Assembly: GCA_947363565.1 (NCBI GenBank) | Contig: CANAPP010000035.1 | Coordinates: 1-32,971 of the forward strand | Reading direction: 5' to 3' | Length of the DNA: 32,971 nt | Origin: an uncultured Lachnospiraceae bacterium | GTDB lineage: Bacteria > Bacillota > Clostridia > Lachnospirales > Lachnospiraceae | Shown here: one piece after another, positions 16,179 to 24,367 of the stretch | How positions within the stretch are numbered: position 1 is the first letter of the stretch | Layout of the letters: every line of letters starts with the position of its first letter | Notes under the pieces: model-generated | Databases searched by the model: none | What the model saw: the letters and a program-made list of their open reading frames with translations, nothing else | Told to the model about the DNA's origin: nothing | Translations under genes and position numbers: made by a program

Positions 16179-16225
16179 AAGCTTATCCAGGCTTTCGGAC
16201 AGACGGGGCGGATAAGCTTTCCTTT
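16179..16225 (+). terminator. Stem-loop after the permease genes
   Basis: AAGCTTATCC (16179-16188) and GGATAAGCTT (16210-16219) form a perfect 10-bp stem with a 21-base loop, followed by a pyrimidine-rich TTTCCTTTTCC tract. It may be a terminator or a partial one; the enzyme genes downstream lie only 60 bases on. Confidence 0.65.
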
Positions 16226-16282
16226 TCCTATGGCTTTGTGAAATATGAAAATCAGAAGACGAGATATTATGGAGGTAGAGTG

Positions 16283-17209
16283 ATGGATAAACCAGTATTG
16301 GTCATTATGGCGGCAGGCATGGGCAGCCGTTACGGAGGACTTAAGCAGATAGACCCGGTGGATGACGAGGGGCATATTATCATGGATTTTTCCATGTATG
16401 ATGCGAGGAAAGCCGGCTTTGAGAAGGTTGTATTTATCATAAAGAAAGAAAATGAGAAGGACTTTAAGGAGGCTGTGGGAGATAGGATTTCCAAATACAT
16501 GGAAGTGACCTATGTATTCCAGGAGATCGGCAATATCCCGGATGGGTATGCCGTGCCAAAAGGACGGGTGAAGCCCTGGGGGACAGGCCATGCGATCCTC
16601 TGCTGCAGCGAAGCAGTCAGCGGTCCGTTTGCGGTGATCAACGCGGACGATTATTACGGGGCGGAGGCGTTTAAGCTGATCTATGATTATCTTGCGGCCC
16701 ATGCGGATGATGATAAGTACCGCTATACGATGGTCGGCTACAAGCTCGGCAATACGGTGACGGACAATGGCCATGTTGCACGCGGGATCTGTGAGATGAA
16801 TGAGCGGGGAGAGCTGGTGGCTATCCATGAGAGAACCCGTATCGAGAAGCGTGACGGCGGTATTGCGTATACGGAGGATGACGGGGCGACGTGGGTTGCG
16901 GTGCCGGAGGATACGATCGTATCTATGAATATGTGGGGCTTTACCCGCAGTATCTTAGGGGAGCTTAAAGATAGGTTCCCGGCATTTCTTGACAAGGGTA
17001 TAACCGAGAACCCGATGAAATGCGAGTATTTCCTGCCGGCAGTGGTCAGCGATCTTTTGGAGGAGGACAGGGCTGCTGCTGCAGTGCTTACGTCCGCGGA
17101 CAAATGGTACGGGGTGACCTATAAGGAAGATAAGCCGGTTGTGGTCGCTGCGATTCGGAAGATGAAGGACGAGGGATTGTATCCCAAGAATCTCTGGGAG
17201 GAAAAATAA
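16283..17209 (+). CDS. Sugar-1-phosphate nucleotidyltransferase
   Basis: This 308-residue enzyme of the nucleotidyltransferase (GT-A-like) fold joins a sugar 1-phosphate to an NTP. The nucleotide-binding motif is MAAGMGSRYGGLKQIDP at residues 8-24, and the metal-binding Asp is in FAVINADDYYG (about residue 117). Similar genes stand beside NahK-like kinases and GalE in Lachnospiraceae sugar loci, where they appear to take the place of a uridylyltransferase. The ATG at 16283 follows GGAGG; the longer frame to 16238 adds residues before the motif. Its TAA overlaps the start of the kinase gene. UTP with GlcNAc-1-P, GalNAc-1-P or Gal-1-P is the likeliest chemistry, but this is inferred. Confidence 0.85.
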   Translation: MDKPVLVIMAAGMGSRYGGLKQIDPVDDEGHIIMDFSMYDARKAGFEKVVFIIKKENEKDFKEAVGDRISKYMEVTYVFQEIGNIPDGYAVPKGRVKPWGTGHAILCCSEAVSGPFAVINADDYYGAEAFKLIYDYLAAHADDDKYRYTMVGYKLGNTVTDNGHVARGICEMNERGELVAIHERTRIEKRDGGIAYTEDDGATWVAVPEDTIVSMNMWGFTRSILGELKDRFPAFLDKGITENPMKCEYFLPAVVSDLLEEDRAAAAVLTSADKWYGVTYKEDKPVVVAAIRKMKDEGLYPKNLWEEK

Positions 17210-18333
17210 TGGCACAGTTAACTATAGAACAGAGAGCTGATGTAGTTAAACATTTCCAGTATGAGGGAGCACTGGTTGATTGTAGACCTTACGGAAGCGG
17301 CCACATTAATGATACTTATCTGCTTACGTTCGAGATCGCGGAGATGGGGCATATCAAGGTTATTCTCCAGAGGATGAACAGAACTGTCTTTGCAAAACCT
17401 GTAGAGCTTATGGAGAATATCACCGGGGTGACGTCGCATCTTCGGAAGAAGATCGTGGAGCACGGTGGCGATCCGGAGCGGGAAACGCTGAATGTGATAC
17501 CAGCGGTGGACGGGAAGCCTTACTATCAGGATTCACTCGGGGATTACTGGCGGTCATACAAGTTTATTACCGATGCGACCAGCTATGATAAGGTGGAGAA
17601 GTCAGAGCATTTTTATCAGAGCGCGGTGGCGTTTGGTAATTTCCAGCGGCTCCTTGCGGATTATCCGGCGGAGACGCTCCATGAAACGATTGAAGGGTTC
17701 CATGATACAAAGGCGCGGTTTAAGGTCTTTAAGGATGCGGTGGAAAAAGATGTCGCAGGCCGGGCTTCCAAGGTGAAAGACGAGATACAGTTTGTGCTGG
17801 ACAGGGAGGACACGGCTAACTATTTTGCTGATCTTTTAAGCCGTGGGGAGGTGCCCCTGAGAGTTACGCATAATGACACGAAGCTTAATAATATCATGAT
17901 TGATAATAAGACCGGGAAGGGCATCTGCGTGATCGACCTGGATACGGTCATGCCCGGATTGGCAGTCAATGATTTCGGTGATTCCATCCGTTTCGGCGCC
18001 AGCACGGCGGCCGAGGACGAGACGGATCTTGACAAGGTGTCCTGCAGCATGGAGCTTTTCGAGCTGTATGCGAAAGGCTATATCGAAGGGTGCGGAGGAA
18101 AGCTTACAAGGCAAGAGATTGAGTTGATGCCTATGGGCGCGAAGGTGATGACTTTCGAGTGCGGGATGCGCTTCCTGACGGATTATCTGCAAGGAGATAC
18201 GTATTTTAAGATCCACAGGGAGGATCATAACCTTGACCGGAGCCGGACACAGTTTAAACTTGTTGAAGATATGGAGCGCAAGTGGTATACTATGAAGGAG
18301 ATCATTGAAAAATATAATAATAGCTTGACGTAG
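17209..18333 (+). CDS. Aminoglycoside phosphotransferase-fold sugar kinase, NahK-like
   Basis: This 374-residue kinase belongs to the same group as N-acetylhexosamine 1-kinase of the bifidobacterial lacto-N-biose pathway. The catalytic loop is THNDTKLNNIMID (about residues 219-231) and the metal-binding motif is VIDLDTVMPG (about 240-249), followed by NDFGDSIR. The N-terminal YGSGHINDTYLL resembles the nucleotide-binding loop of the group. It would phosphorylate the anomeric carbon of a free hexose or N-acetylhexosamine. Its start codon overlaps the stop of the nucleotidyltransferase by one base (TAATG). Its length is close to the 359 residues of the known enzyme. Substrate preference cannot be told. 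Confidence 0.85.
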   Translation: MAQLTIEQRADVVKHFQYEGALVDCRPYGSGHINDTYLLTFEIAEMGHIKVILQRMNRTVFAKPVELMENITGVTSHLRKKIVEHGGDPERETLNVIPAVDGKPYYQDSLGDYWRSYKFITDATSYDKVEKSEHFYQSAVAFGNFQRLLADYPAETLHETIEGFHDTKARFKVFKDAVEKDVAGRASKVKDEIQFVLDREDTANYFADLLSRGEVPLRVTHNDTKLNNIMIDNKTGKGICVIDLDTVMPGLAVNDFGDSIRFGASTAAEDETDLDKVSCSMELFELYAKGYIEGCGGKLTRQEIELMPMGAKVMTFECGMRFLTDYLQGDTYFKIHREDHNLDRSRTQFKLVEDMERKWYTMKEIIEKYNNSLT

Positions 18334-18373
18334 GAAGGTTTGATACCGTTAGGCAGGTCAGGAGGGATTAAAG

Positions 18374-19393
18374 ATGGCAAAAGTATTAATTACCGGAGGA
18401 GCGGGATATATCGGAAGCCATACCGCTTTGGAGCTTTTAAACACGGGATATGAGGTTGTCGTTTATGACAATCTGTCCAATTCATCGGAGGAGTCGCTGA
18501 AGAGAGTAGAGGAGCTGACCGGTAAAACTGTGAAATTCTACGAAGGAGACGTACTGGATGCGGCGAAGCTTACCGAGATGTTCGAAGCGGAAGGGATCGA
18601 CGCAGTTATCCACTGCGCAGCGCTCAAGGCTGTGGGCGAATCGGTGAGAAAGCCATTGGAATACTACCGTAACAATATCAACGGTACGCTTACGCTTATG
18701 GACGTGATGAGAAACGTCGGAGTTAAAAATATCGTGTTCAGTTCTTCGGCTACGGTATATGGAAGCCCGGAGGTTATGCCGATCACGGAGGACTGCCCGA
18801 AAGGACAGTGTACGAACCCGTATGGGTGGACAAAGTCTATGATGGAGCAGATCATGACAGACTTACAGAAGGCTGATCCGGAGTGGAACGTGATCCTTCT
18901 GCGCTACTTCAATCCTGTAGGAGCGCACAAGAGCGGCCGTATCGGAGAGGATCCGAAGGGAATCCCGAACAACCTGATGCCGTATATCACGCAGGTGGCT
19001 GTAGGCAAGCTTGAGAAGCTGGGTGTATTCGGCGACGATTATGATACGCCGGATGGAACGGGTGTGCGTGATTACATCCATGTCGTTGACCTGGCAGTCG
19101 GACATGTAAAGGCTATTGATTATATCCTGACGAACCCGGGACTTGATATTATCAATCTCGGGACAGGAGTCGGCTATTCGGTCCTTGATATGGTAAAGGC
19201 GTTTTCCAAAGCATGCGGTAAAGATCTGCCGTATGAGATCAAGCCGAGAAGAGAAGGAGATATCGCGATGTGCTACGCTGATCCGGCTAAAGCGTTCAAG
19301 GTGCTTGGCTGGAAGGCTGAGAGAGGACTTGATGAGATGTGTGAAGATTCCTGGAGATGGCAGTCCCAGAATCCGGATGGCTATAACGCATAA
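18374..19393 (+). CDS. galE: UDP-glucose (UDP-N-acetylglucosamine) 4-epimerase
   Basis: This 339-residue short-chain dehydrogenase-type epimerase inverts C4 between UDP-galactose and UDP-glucose, possibly also the N-acetyl forms. The NAD-binding [15 protein letters not shown] is at residues 7-21, the catalytic Ser lies in [11 protein letters not shown] (about 122), and the Tyr-x3-Lys pair is in [12 protein letters not shown] (about 149 and 153). All canonical residues are present. The gene has an AGGAGGG site 40 bases after the kinase and is the last gene before a strong terminator. It closes the Leloir-like path of this operon. Confidence 0.95.
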   Translation: MAKVLITGGAGYIGSHTALELLNTGYEVVVYDNLSNSSEESLKRVEELTGKTVKFYEGDVLDAAKLTEMFEAEGIDAVIHCAALKAVGESVRKPLEYYRNNINGTLTLMDVMRNVGVKNIVFSSSATVYGSPEVMPITEDCPKGQCTNPYGWTKSMMEQIMTDLQKADPEWNVILLRYFNPVGAHKSGRIGEDPKGIPNNLMPYITQVAVGKLEKLGVFGDDYDTPDGTGVRDYIHVVDLAVGHVKAIDYILTNPGLDIINLGTGVGYSVLDMVKAFSKACGKDLPYEIKPRREGDIAMCYADPAKAFKVLGWKAERGLDEMCEDSWRWQSQNPDGYNA

Positions 19394-19411
19394 GAGAGTT
19401 TTGGAGGGTTT

Positions 19412-19455
19412 GGCTCCGCTTTGCAGAGAGAGGCTGCAAGGCGGGGCCTTTATAT
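19412..19455 (+). terminator. Intrinsic terminator of the sugar operon
   Basis: GGCTCCGCTTTGCAG (19412-19426) pairs with CTGCAAGGCGGGGCC (19434-19448) with two G-T wobbles, followed by TTTATATT. This is a strong rho-independent terminator just after galE. Confidence 0.9.
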
Positions 19456-19522
19456 TGTGGAAGAAGGATGTGTGAACTGGAATCCTAAAATCTTAATTTT
19501 CTTGCTGCTTAGGTGCCTCGGC

Positions 19523-19550
19523 TTGCATTAACACAGAAAAGTGATATAAT
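19523..19550 (+). promoter_or_regulatory. Sigma-A promoter of the gdpP-rplI-dnaB unit
   Basis: TTGCAT (19523-19528) and a perfect TATAAT (19545-19550) are separated by 16 bases, with TGA before the -10 (extended). The predicted mRNA starts near 19557, which supports a gdpP start downstream of that point. Confidence 0.8.
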
Positions 19551-19620
19551 AGATAAGAAGTGTGTGCTTTTGCCAGCCAAGGGCATGAGAAGAAGTCATA
19601 AGGAAAAGGTTGAAGGAATC

Positions 19621-21678
19621 ATGAAGAAAAAGCAGGAGGATCAGGTACGCCTTAAAGGGCAGCTCAGATTGTATATGCAGCTCCCGATGGTTATGGCGAT
19701 TTTGCTGATTGCAGTGAATATCTGGATATTTAGCATTGACCGGCGTGCGGGGATGGTGATGTTTATCTTCGTCATCGTCTATATCGGTATGATTATATTT
19801 CTGTACCTGTATGGCAGAGCGGGGATCTTGAAAGATCTGGTAGAATTTGCGGCGCAGTACGGGATTGTGCAGAATACACTTCTTAAGGAGCTGGCGCTTC
19901 CTTATGCGATCCTTTTGGAGAATGGGAAGATTGTCTGGCTGAATGACCAGTTTGAGCAGATCTTGGGCAAGAGAGTCGGCGAAGTCTATATCAGCAAGCT
20001 TGTGCCGGAACTGAATTCCAGTATTTTCCCAAAAGAGGAAAATGACATCGTAGAGATGGATGTCTATTATGAGGATAAGGAGTACAAGGCAGAGCTTCGG
20101 AAGGTATCGGTAGAAGGGTTTAATGAGACTGGGCGCTTGATGGAGCTTCCGGGGGGCCGGGAGTATTTTATCGCGGTGTATCTTCAGGATGTAACGGAGC
20201 TAAATCGGTATATCCGTGCCAGCGAGGAGCAGCGGCTGGTGGCCGGGCTGATTTATATTGATAATTATGACGAAGTGATCGACAGCGTGGAAGAGGTGCG
20301 CCAGTCGCTTTTAATCGCTTTGGTTGACCGGAAGATCAACCAGTATATCTCTAAGGTCAACGGGATCGTCCGCAAGATGGAGAATGACAAGTACTTTATC
20401 GCGGTCCAGAAAGCGGGCTTTAAGGAACTTGAGAATGATAAGTTCTCTTTGCTTGAGGATGTGAAGTCTGTCAATATCGGCAACAGTATTCCGGCTACCT
20501 TGAGTATCGGCCTTGGACTGAGCAGCAATATGTATTCCCAGAGCTATAACTATGCCCGTGTTGCTATCGATCTGGCTCTTGCCAGAGGAGGTGACCAGGC
20601 GGTGATCAAGGACTGCAGCGGTATCACCTATTACGGTGGCAAGCGGGAGCAGACGGCTAAGAATACCCGGGTTAAGGCGCGGGTTAAGGCAGAGGCGCTC
20701 CGTGAGTTTATGACGGTGAAGGACGAGATCTTCGTCATGGGGCATAAGCTTACGGATGTAGATGCGCTGGGCGCGGCGATCGGTGTGTACCGTGCGGCCA
20801 GGATGCTTGAGAAGAGGGCGCATATCGTGATCAATGAGGTATCGGCATCGCTTCGGCCGCTCTACAGCTCTTATGAGAACAATCCGGATTATCCAGAGGA
20901 TTTATTCCTGACGTCCGCGGAGGCGCTGGAGATGGCGAACGAAAGCTCCATGGTCATTGTCGTGGACACGAACCGGCCGATGATGACGGAGTGTGAGGGA
21001 CTGCTTAAGATCAGCAAGACGGTGGTCGTCCTTGACCATCACCGGCAGAGCGCGGATAATATTGAGAACGCGGTTCTTTCCTATATTGAACCGTATGCGT
21101 CCTCGGCATGTGAGATGATCTCCGAGGTTCTGCAGTATATTGTGGATGATATCAAGATCCCGAAGCTGGAGGCGAGCAGCCTTTACGCCGGGATTATGAT
21201 CGATACGAATAATTTTGCCTACAGGACCGGAGTGCGGACCTTTGAGGCGGCTGCATTTTTAAGAAGATGCGGGGCGGACATCACACTGGTGAAAAAGATG
21301 TTCAGGGATGATATGGAATCGTATCAGGTGAAAGCGGCCATTATCAGCAGCGCGGAAGTCTTCTGCGAAAAATACGCGATTGCCAGGAATCTCTGCTCGA
21401 ATGTGGAGAGTCCGACGATCCTTGGCGCTCAGGCGGCCAATGAGCTTCTGGAGATCAATGAGATCAAGGCTTCCTTCGTCCTGACAGTGTATAACGGCAG
21501 GATATATGTCAGCGCCCGTTCGATTGATGAGGCGAATGTGCAGGTGATCATGGAAAAGCTTGGCGGCGGCGGCCATATCAATGCGGCCGGGGCGCAGTTT
21601 GAGCATACCGACATCGAGTCTGCCGTGGAGGATGTCAAGAGAGTGATAAGGACTATGTTGGAGAAAGGGGATATATAG
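19621..21678 (+). CDS. gdpP: Cyclic di-AMP phosphodiesterase GdpP
   Basis: This membrane protein of about 685 residues hydrolyses cyclic di-AMP to linear pApA, affecting cell wall and osmotic control. In order it has two membrane helices (about residues 15-60), a PAS-like domain, a degenerate GGDEF domain (about 170-300), and a DHH/DHHA1 phosphodiesterase. The catalytic motifs are GHKLTDVDALGAAIG (about 373-387), VVVDTNRP, VVLDHHRQS (about 471) and the late GGGGHINAAGAQ. The ATG at 19621 (MKKKQEDQ) fits the family start, though its GAAGGA site is close; the ATG at 19585 is an alternative. The gene abuts rplI, giving the usual Firmicutes order gdpP-rplI-dnaB. Confidence 0.95.
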   Translation: MKKKQEDQVRLKGQLRLYMQLPMVMAILLIAVNIWIFSIDRRAGMVMFIFVIVYIGMIIFLYLYGRAGILKDLVEFAAQYGIVQNTLLKELALPYAILLENGKIVWLNDQFEQILGKRVGEVYISKLVPELNSSIFPKEENDIVEMDVYYEDKEYKAELRKVSVEGFNETGRLMELPGGREYFIAVYLQDVTELNRYIRASEEQRLVAGLIYIDNYDEVIDSVEEVRQSLLIALVDRKINQYISKVNGIVRKMENDKYFIAVQKAGFKELENDKFSLLEDVKSVNIGNSIPATLSIGLGLSSNMYSQSYNYARVAIDLALARGGDQAVIKDCSGITYYGGKREQTAKNTRVKARVKAEALREFMTVKDEIFVMGHKLTDVDALGAAIGVYRAARMLEKRAHIVINEVSASLRPLYSSYENNPDYPEDLFLTSAEALEMANESSMVIVVDTNRPMMTECEGLLKISKTVVVLDHHRQSADNIENAVLSYIEPYASSACEMISEVLQYIVDDIKIPKLEASSLYAGIMIDTNNFAYRTGVRTFEAAAFLRRCGADITLVKKMFRDDMESYQVKAAIISSAEVFCEKYAIARNLCSNVESPTILGAQAANELLEINEIKASFVLTVYNGRIYVSARSIDEANVQVIMEKLGGGGHINAAGAQFEHTDIESAVEDVKRVIRTMLEKGDI

Positions 21679-22128
21679 ATGAAAGTAATTTTAAAAGAGG
21701 ATGTTAAGTCCTTAGGGAAAAAAGGTGAGATTGTAGAGGTCAGCGACGGCTACGCAAGGAATTTTATCTTAAAGAGAAATAAAGGCGTTGAGGCCAACGC
21801 GAAGAACCTCAATGACCTGAAGCTTAAGAAGGCGAATGACGATAAGCTTGAGAAGGAGCAGTATGAGGCTGCAAAGGAGCTTGGGGCTAAGATTGAAGCA
21901 GGAAAGATAGAAGTGTCCATCAAGACCGGCGAGGGAGGAAAAGCATTTGGCTCTGTATCCTCCAAGGAGATCGCGGCAGAAGTTAAGTCTCAGATGGATC
22001 TTGAGATAGATAAGAAAAAGATTGTCCTTAAGGAAGCGATCAAAGCACTCGGAACGTTTAAGGTTCCGGTGAAGCTTCACCCGAAGGTGACCGCGGAGCT
22101 TACGGTTAATGTAACAGAAGAAGCGTAG
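21679..22128 (+). CDS. rplI: Ribosomal protein L9
   Basis: This 149-residue protein of the large subunit binds 23S rRNA through its N-terminal domain. The start MKVILKEDVKSLGKKGEIVEVSDGYARNFI is the L9 signature. A long charged central helix follows (about residues 40-75), then a C-terminal domain with GGKAFGSVSSKEIA and KVPVKLHPKVTAELTV. It begins directly after the gdpP stop codon and is 12 bases before dnaB, so all three are one transcript. Confidence 0.97.
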   Translation: MKVILKEDVKSLGKKGEIVEVSDGYARNFILKRNKGVEANAKNLNDLKLKKANDDKLEKEQYEAAKELGAKIEAGKIEVSIKTGEGGKAFGSVSSKEIAAEVKSQMDLEIDKKKIVLKEAIKALGTFKVPVKLHPKVTAELTVNVTEEA

Positions 22129-22140
22129 GAGGAACAGCGG

Positions 22141-23481
22141 ATGGAAGAGGCGCTCATCAAAAGAGTCATGCCCCACAGCATAGAAGCTGAGCAGTCTGTC
22201 ATAGGCGCCATGCTGATGGATAAGGATGCGATTCTCGCTGCGTCGGAGATGATCAGCGGGCAGGATTTTTATCAGAATGCGTATGGTGTCATTTTTGATT
22301 CTATCGTGGAGATGTTCAACGAGGGAAAGCAGATAGATCTGGTGTCGCTCAAAGAGCGGCTTAAGGAGAAGGATGTTCCGCCGGAGATTGCAAGCCTGGA
22401 GTTCATGCGGGATATCCTGGATATTGTGTCAACCTCGGTGAATGTCCGGCAGCATGCAGAAATTGTCTCGGACAAGTCTATGATGCGCAGGCTGATCAGG
22501 CTCAACGAGCAGATAGCGAATACCTGTTACGCGGGAAAGGAGCCGCTTCCGGTGATTTTGGAAAATACGGAGAAATCGGTCTTTGAGCTTTTGCAGAGGC
22601 GTAACAGCGGAGAATATGTCCCGATCAAGCAGGTGGTGTTAAACGCCCTTGAGCGTATCGAAAAGGCGGCGAAGAGCAAGGGAGTCGTCACGGGGATCCC
22701 TACGGGATTTATTGACCTGGATTACAAGCTGTCGGGGCTTCAGCCCTCGGATCTGATTCTGGTGGCGGCAAGGCCGTCCATGGGGAAGACCGCATTTGTG
22801 TTAAATATCGCGCAGTATGTTGCTTTTAAGAAGGAGAAGGGGGTCGCCATATTCAGCCTCGAGATGTCGAAGGAGCAGTTGGTGAACCGGCTGTTCGCGC
22901 TGGAGTCCCAGGTGGATTCTCAGGCGCTGCGTACGGGAAACCTTAAGGATTCCGACTGGGAGAAGCTCATCGAGGGCGCCGGGATCATCGGAAAGTCTAA
23001 CCTGATCATCGATGATACGCCGGGCATCTCTGTGTCGGAACTTCGGTCCAAGTGCCGGAAGTATAAGCTTGAGCATGATATCCAGCTTATTATCATCGAC
23101 TACCTGCAGTTGATGTCAGGAAGCGCCGGAGGGCGCTCTGAGTCCAGGCAGCAGGAGATTTCCGAGATTTCCCGTTCACTCAAGGCACTTGCAAGAGAGC
23201 TGAACGTTCCGGTCATTGCTCTGTCCCAGCTAAGCCGTGCGGTGGAAGCCCGGCCGGATAAGCACCCGATGCTCTCGGATTTGCGTGAGTCGGGAGCCAT
23301 AGAGCAGGATGCGGACGTGGTGATGTTCATCTACCGTGACGAGTATTACAACCGGGACAGTGAGAAGAAAAAGCAGGCGGAGATTATGATCGCAAAACAA
23401 AGAAACGGCCCCATAGGGACCGTTGATCTGGCCTGGCTTGCGGATTACACGAAGTTTGCTAATCTAAGCAGGCAGGAATAA
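22141..23481 (+). CDS. dnaB: Replicative DNA helicase DnaB
   Basis: This 446-residue hexameric helicase unwinds DNA at the replication fork. The N-terminal domain opens with PHSIEAEQSVIGAMLMD. The RecA-like domain has Walker A ARPSMGKTAF (about residues 210-219), Walker B IQLIIIDYLQLM (about 315-326), and the arginine-finger region ALSQLSRAVE with DLRESGAIEQDADVVMF. Length is normal and no intein or insertion is seen. A GAGGAA site precedes the start. Its last 18 bases overlap the end of the gene on the other strand. Confidence 0.97.
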   Translation: MEEALIKRVMPHSIEAEQSVIGAMLMDKDAILAASEMISGQDFYQNAYGVIFDSIVEMFNEGKQIDLVSLKERLKEKDVPPEIASLEFMRDILDIVSTSVNVRQHAEIVSDKSMMRRLIRLNEQIANTCYAGKEPLPVILENTEKSVFELLQRRNSGEYVPIKQVVLNALERIEKAAKSKGVVTGIPTGFIDLDYKLSGLQPSDLILVAARPSMGKTAFVLNIAQYVAFKKEKGVAIFSLEMSKEQLVNRLFALESQVDSQALRTGNLKDSDWEKLIEGAGIIGKSNLIIDDTPGISVSELRSKCRKYKLEHDIQLIIIDYLQLMSGSAGGRSESRQQEISEISRSLKALARELNVPVIALSQLSRAVEARPDKHPMLSDLRESGAIEQDADVVMFIYRDEYYNRDSEKKKQAEIMIAKQRNGPIGTVDLAWLADYTKFANLSRQE

Positions 23482-23820
23482 TTTTTTCAGTAATGAGGCT
23501 GGTCCGCTCTCGGCGGCAGATTTCCGGAAGGATTGCTGCTGTCTGATGAGCTGGTCCAGTTTTTTGAATTCCTCCTCTTCCTGGCGTTCTTTTGCATCCA
23601 GGAGGAAGGACATCTCCTCGCTGATCATCTGCAGCAGTACCTCATTGTTGTTCTGCAGCATCCGTTTGAAATGAAGCTGGTCGCGGGTGCGTTTAAGGTC
23701 TGGAATCAGTGCTTTTAATTCGGCATACGGAATCCCCTGTTCATAGAGTTCTTTGATACAGTCAAAAAGCCGGGTGTCATCCTTTGTTTCGCGTTTCAGT
23801 TGTTCTAATGCTTTGTTCAT
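23464..23820 (-). CDS. Small charged, helical protein of unknown function
   Basis: I do not recognise this 118-residue protein. It is rich in Lys, Glu and Gln, predicted to be almost wholly helical, and likely to form coiled coils (LQNNNEVLLQMISEEMSFLLDAKERQEEEEFKKLDQLIRQQQ). The segment GIPYAELKALIPDLKRTRDQLHFKR could be a small helix-turn-helix-like region. It has a GGGGGA ribosome site before the ATG at 23820 and no signal peptide. It runs convergently to dnaB with an 18-base overlap, so the two may interfere in transcription. The reverse complement of dnaB does not explain the frame, which supports a real gene. Confidence 0.65.
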   Translation of the reverse strand: MNKALEQLKRETKDDTRLFDCIKELYEQGIPYAELKALIPDLKRTRDQLHFKRMLQNNNEVLLQMISEEMSFLLDAKERQEEEEFKKLDQLIRQQQSFRKSAAESGPASLLKKLFLPA

Positions 23821-23920
23821 CGCTGGAAATTCCCCCTTATTGTGATAGCTTGTCCGTTACGGCGAACCTATCATAGCATGTCCGGGGTGAAAAAAAGGTC
23901 AAAACCGGTCGGCGGAAAAT

Positions 23921-23963
23921 AAAAAACATTGCCGGAACCAGACGGGTCGGGCAATGCTTTTTA
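23921..23963 (-). terminator. Terminator of the ferredoxin gene
   Basis: CATTGCC (23927-23933) and GGCAATG (23950-23956) pair; on the minus strand a run of six T follows, and on the plus strand a run of five. It is probably a bidirectional terminator 30 bases past the ferredoxin stop. Confidence 0.8.
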
Positions 23964-23985
23964 TGTTTGTATTTGATTTAATCTC

Positions 23986-24156
23986 TTATGCCTCTTCGAT
24001 AGCTCCTGTTGGGCACTGAGCTGCACATGTACCGCAATCAACACATTCGTCAGCGTTGATCTCATACTTTCCGTCGCCTTCTACGATGGCGCCGATTGGA
24101 CAAGCCCCTGCGCAAGCACCACAAGCTACACATTCATCATTAATTTTGAATGCCAT
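23986..24156 (-). CDS. 2[4Fe-4S] clostridial-type ferredoxin
   Basis: This 56-residue protein is a low-potential electron carrier of anaerobic metabolism. It has two complete cluster motifs of the form C-x2-C-x2-C-x3-C-P: Cys 9, 12, 15 and 19, and Cys 38, 41, 44 and 48. The ends read MAFKINDECVACGACAGACP and ADECVDCGTCAAQCPTGAIEEA. The length is exactly that of classical clostridial ferredoxins. AAAGGAGG precedes the ATG at 24156. It is a single-gene transcript with its own promoter (24208-24236) and terminator. It serves enzymes encoded elsewhere, such as pyruvate:ferredoxin oxidoreductase or hydrogenase. Confidence 0.97.
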   Translation of the reverse strand: MAFKINDECVACGACAGACPIGAIVEGDGKYEINADECVDCGTCAAQCPTGAIEEA

Positions 24157-24207
24157 AGGTATGTACCTCCTTTATAAGATGTTTGACATAAAATTTTGCC
24201 TGTGTCT

Positions 24208-24236
24208 ATCATAATACAAAAATGCAAAATATACAA
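24208..24236 (-). promoter_or_regulatory. Sigma-A promoter of the ferredoxin gene
   Basis: On the minus strand TTGTAT (24236-24231) and TATGAT (24213-24208) are separated by 17 bases, about 50 bases before the start codon, in a very AT-rich region. Confidence 0.65.
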
Positions 24237-24367
24237 GGGAAAAATGGACATGTATCGGGATATAGGCAATTCTTCGCAAATTTTAAGAAAAATTTCAACA
24301 TTTTTTCACGAAAGTAGTGTATAGTATTCGGTGGCTGATGAAGAAATATCAGGCAGATGGGAGAGCG

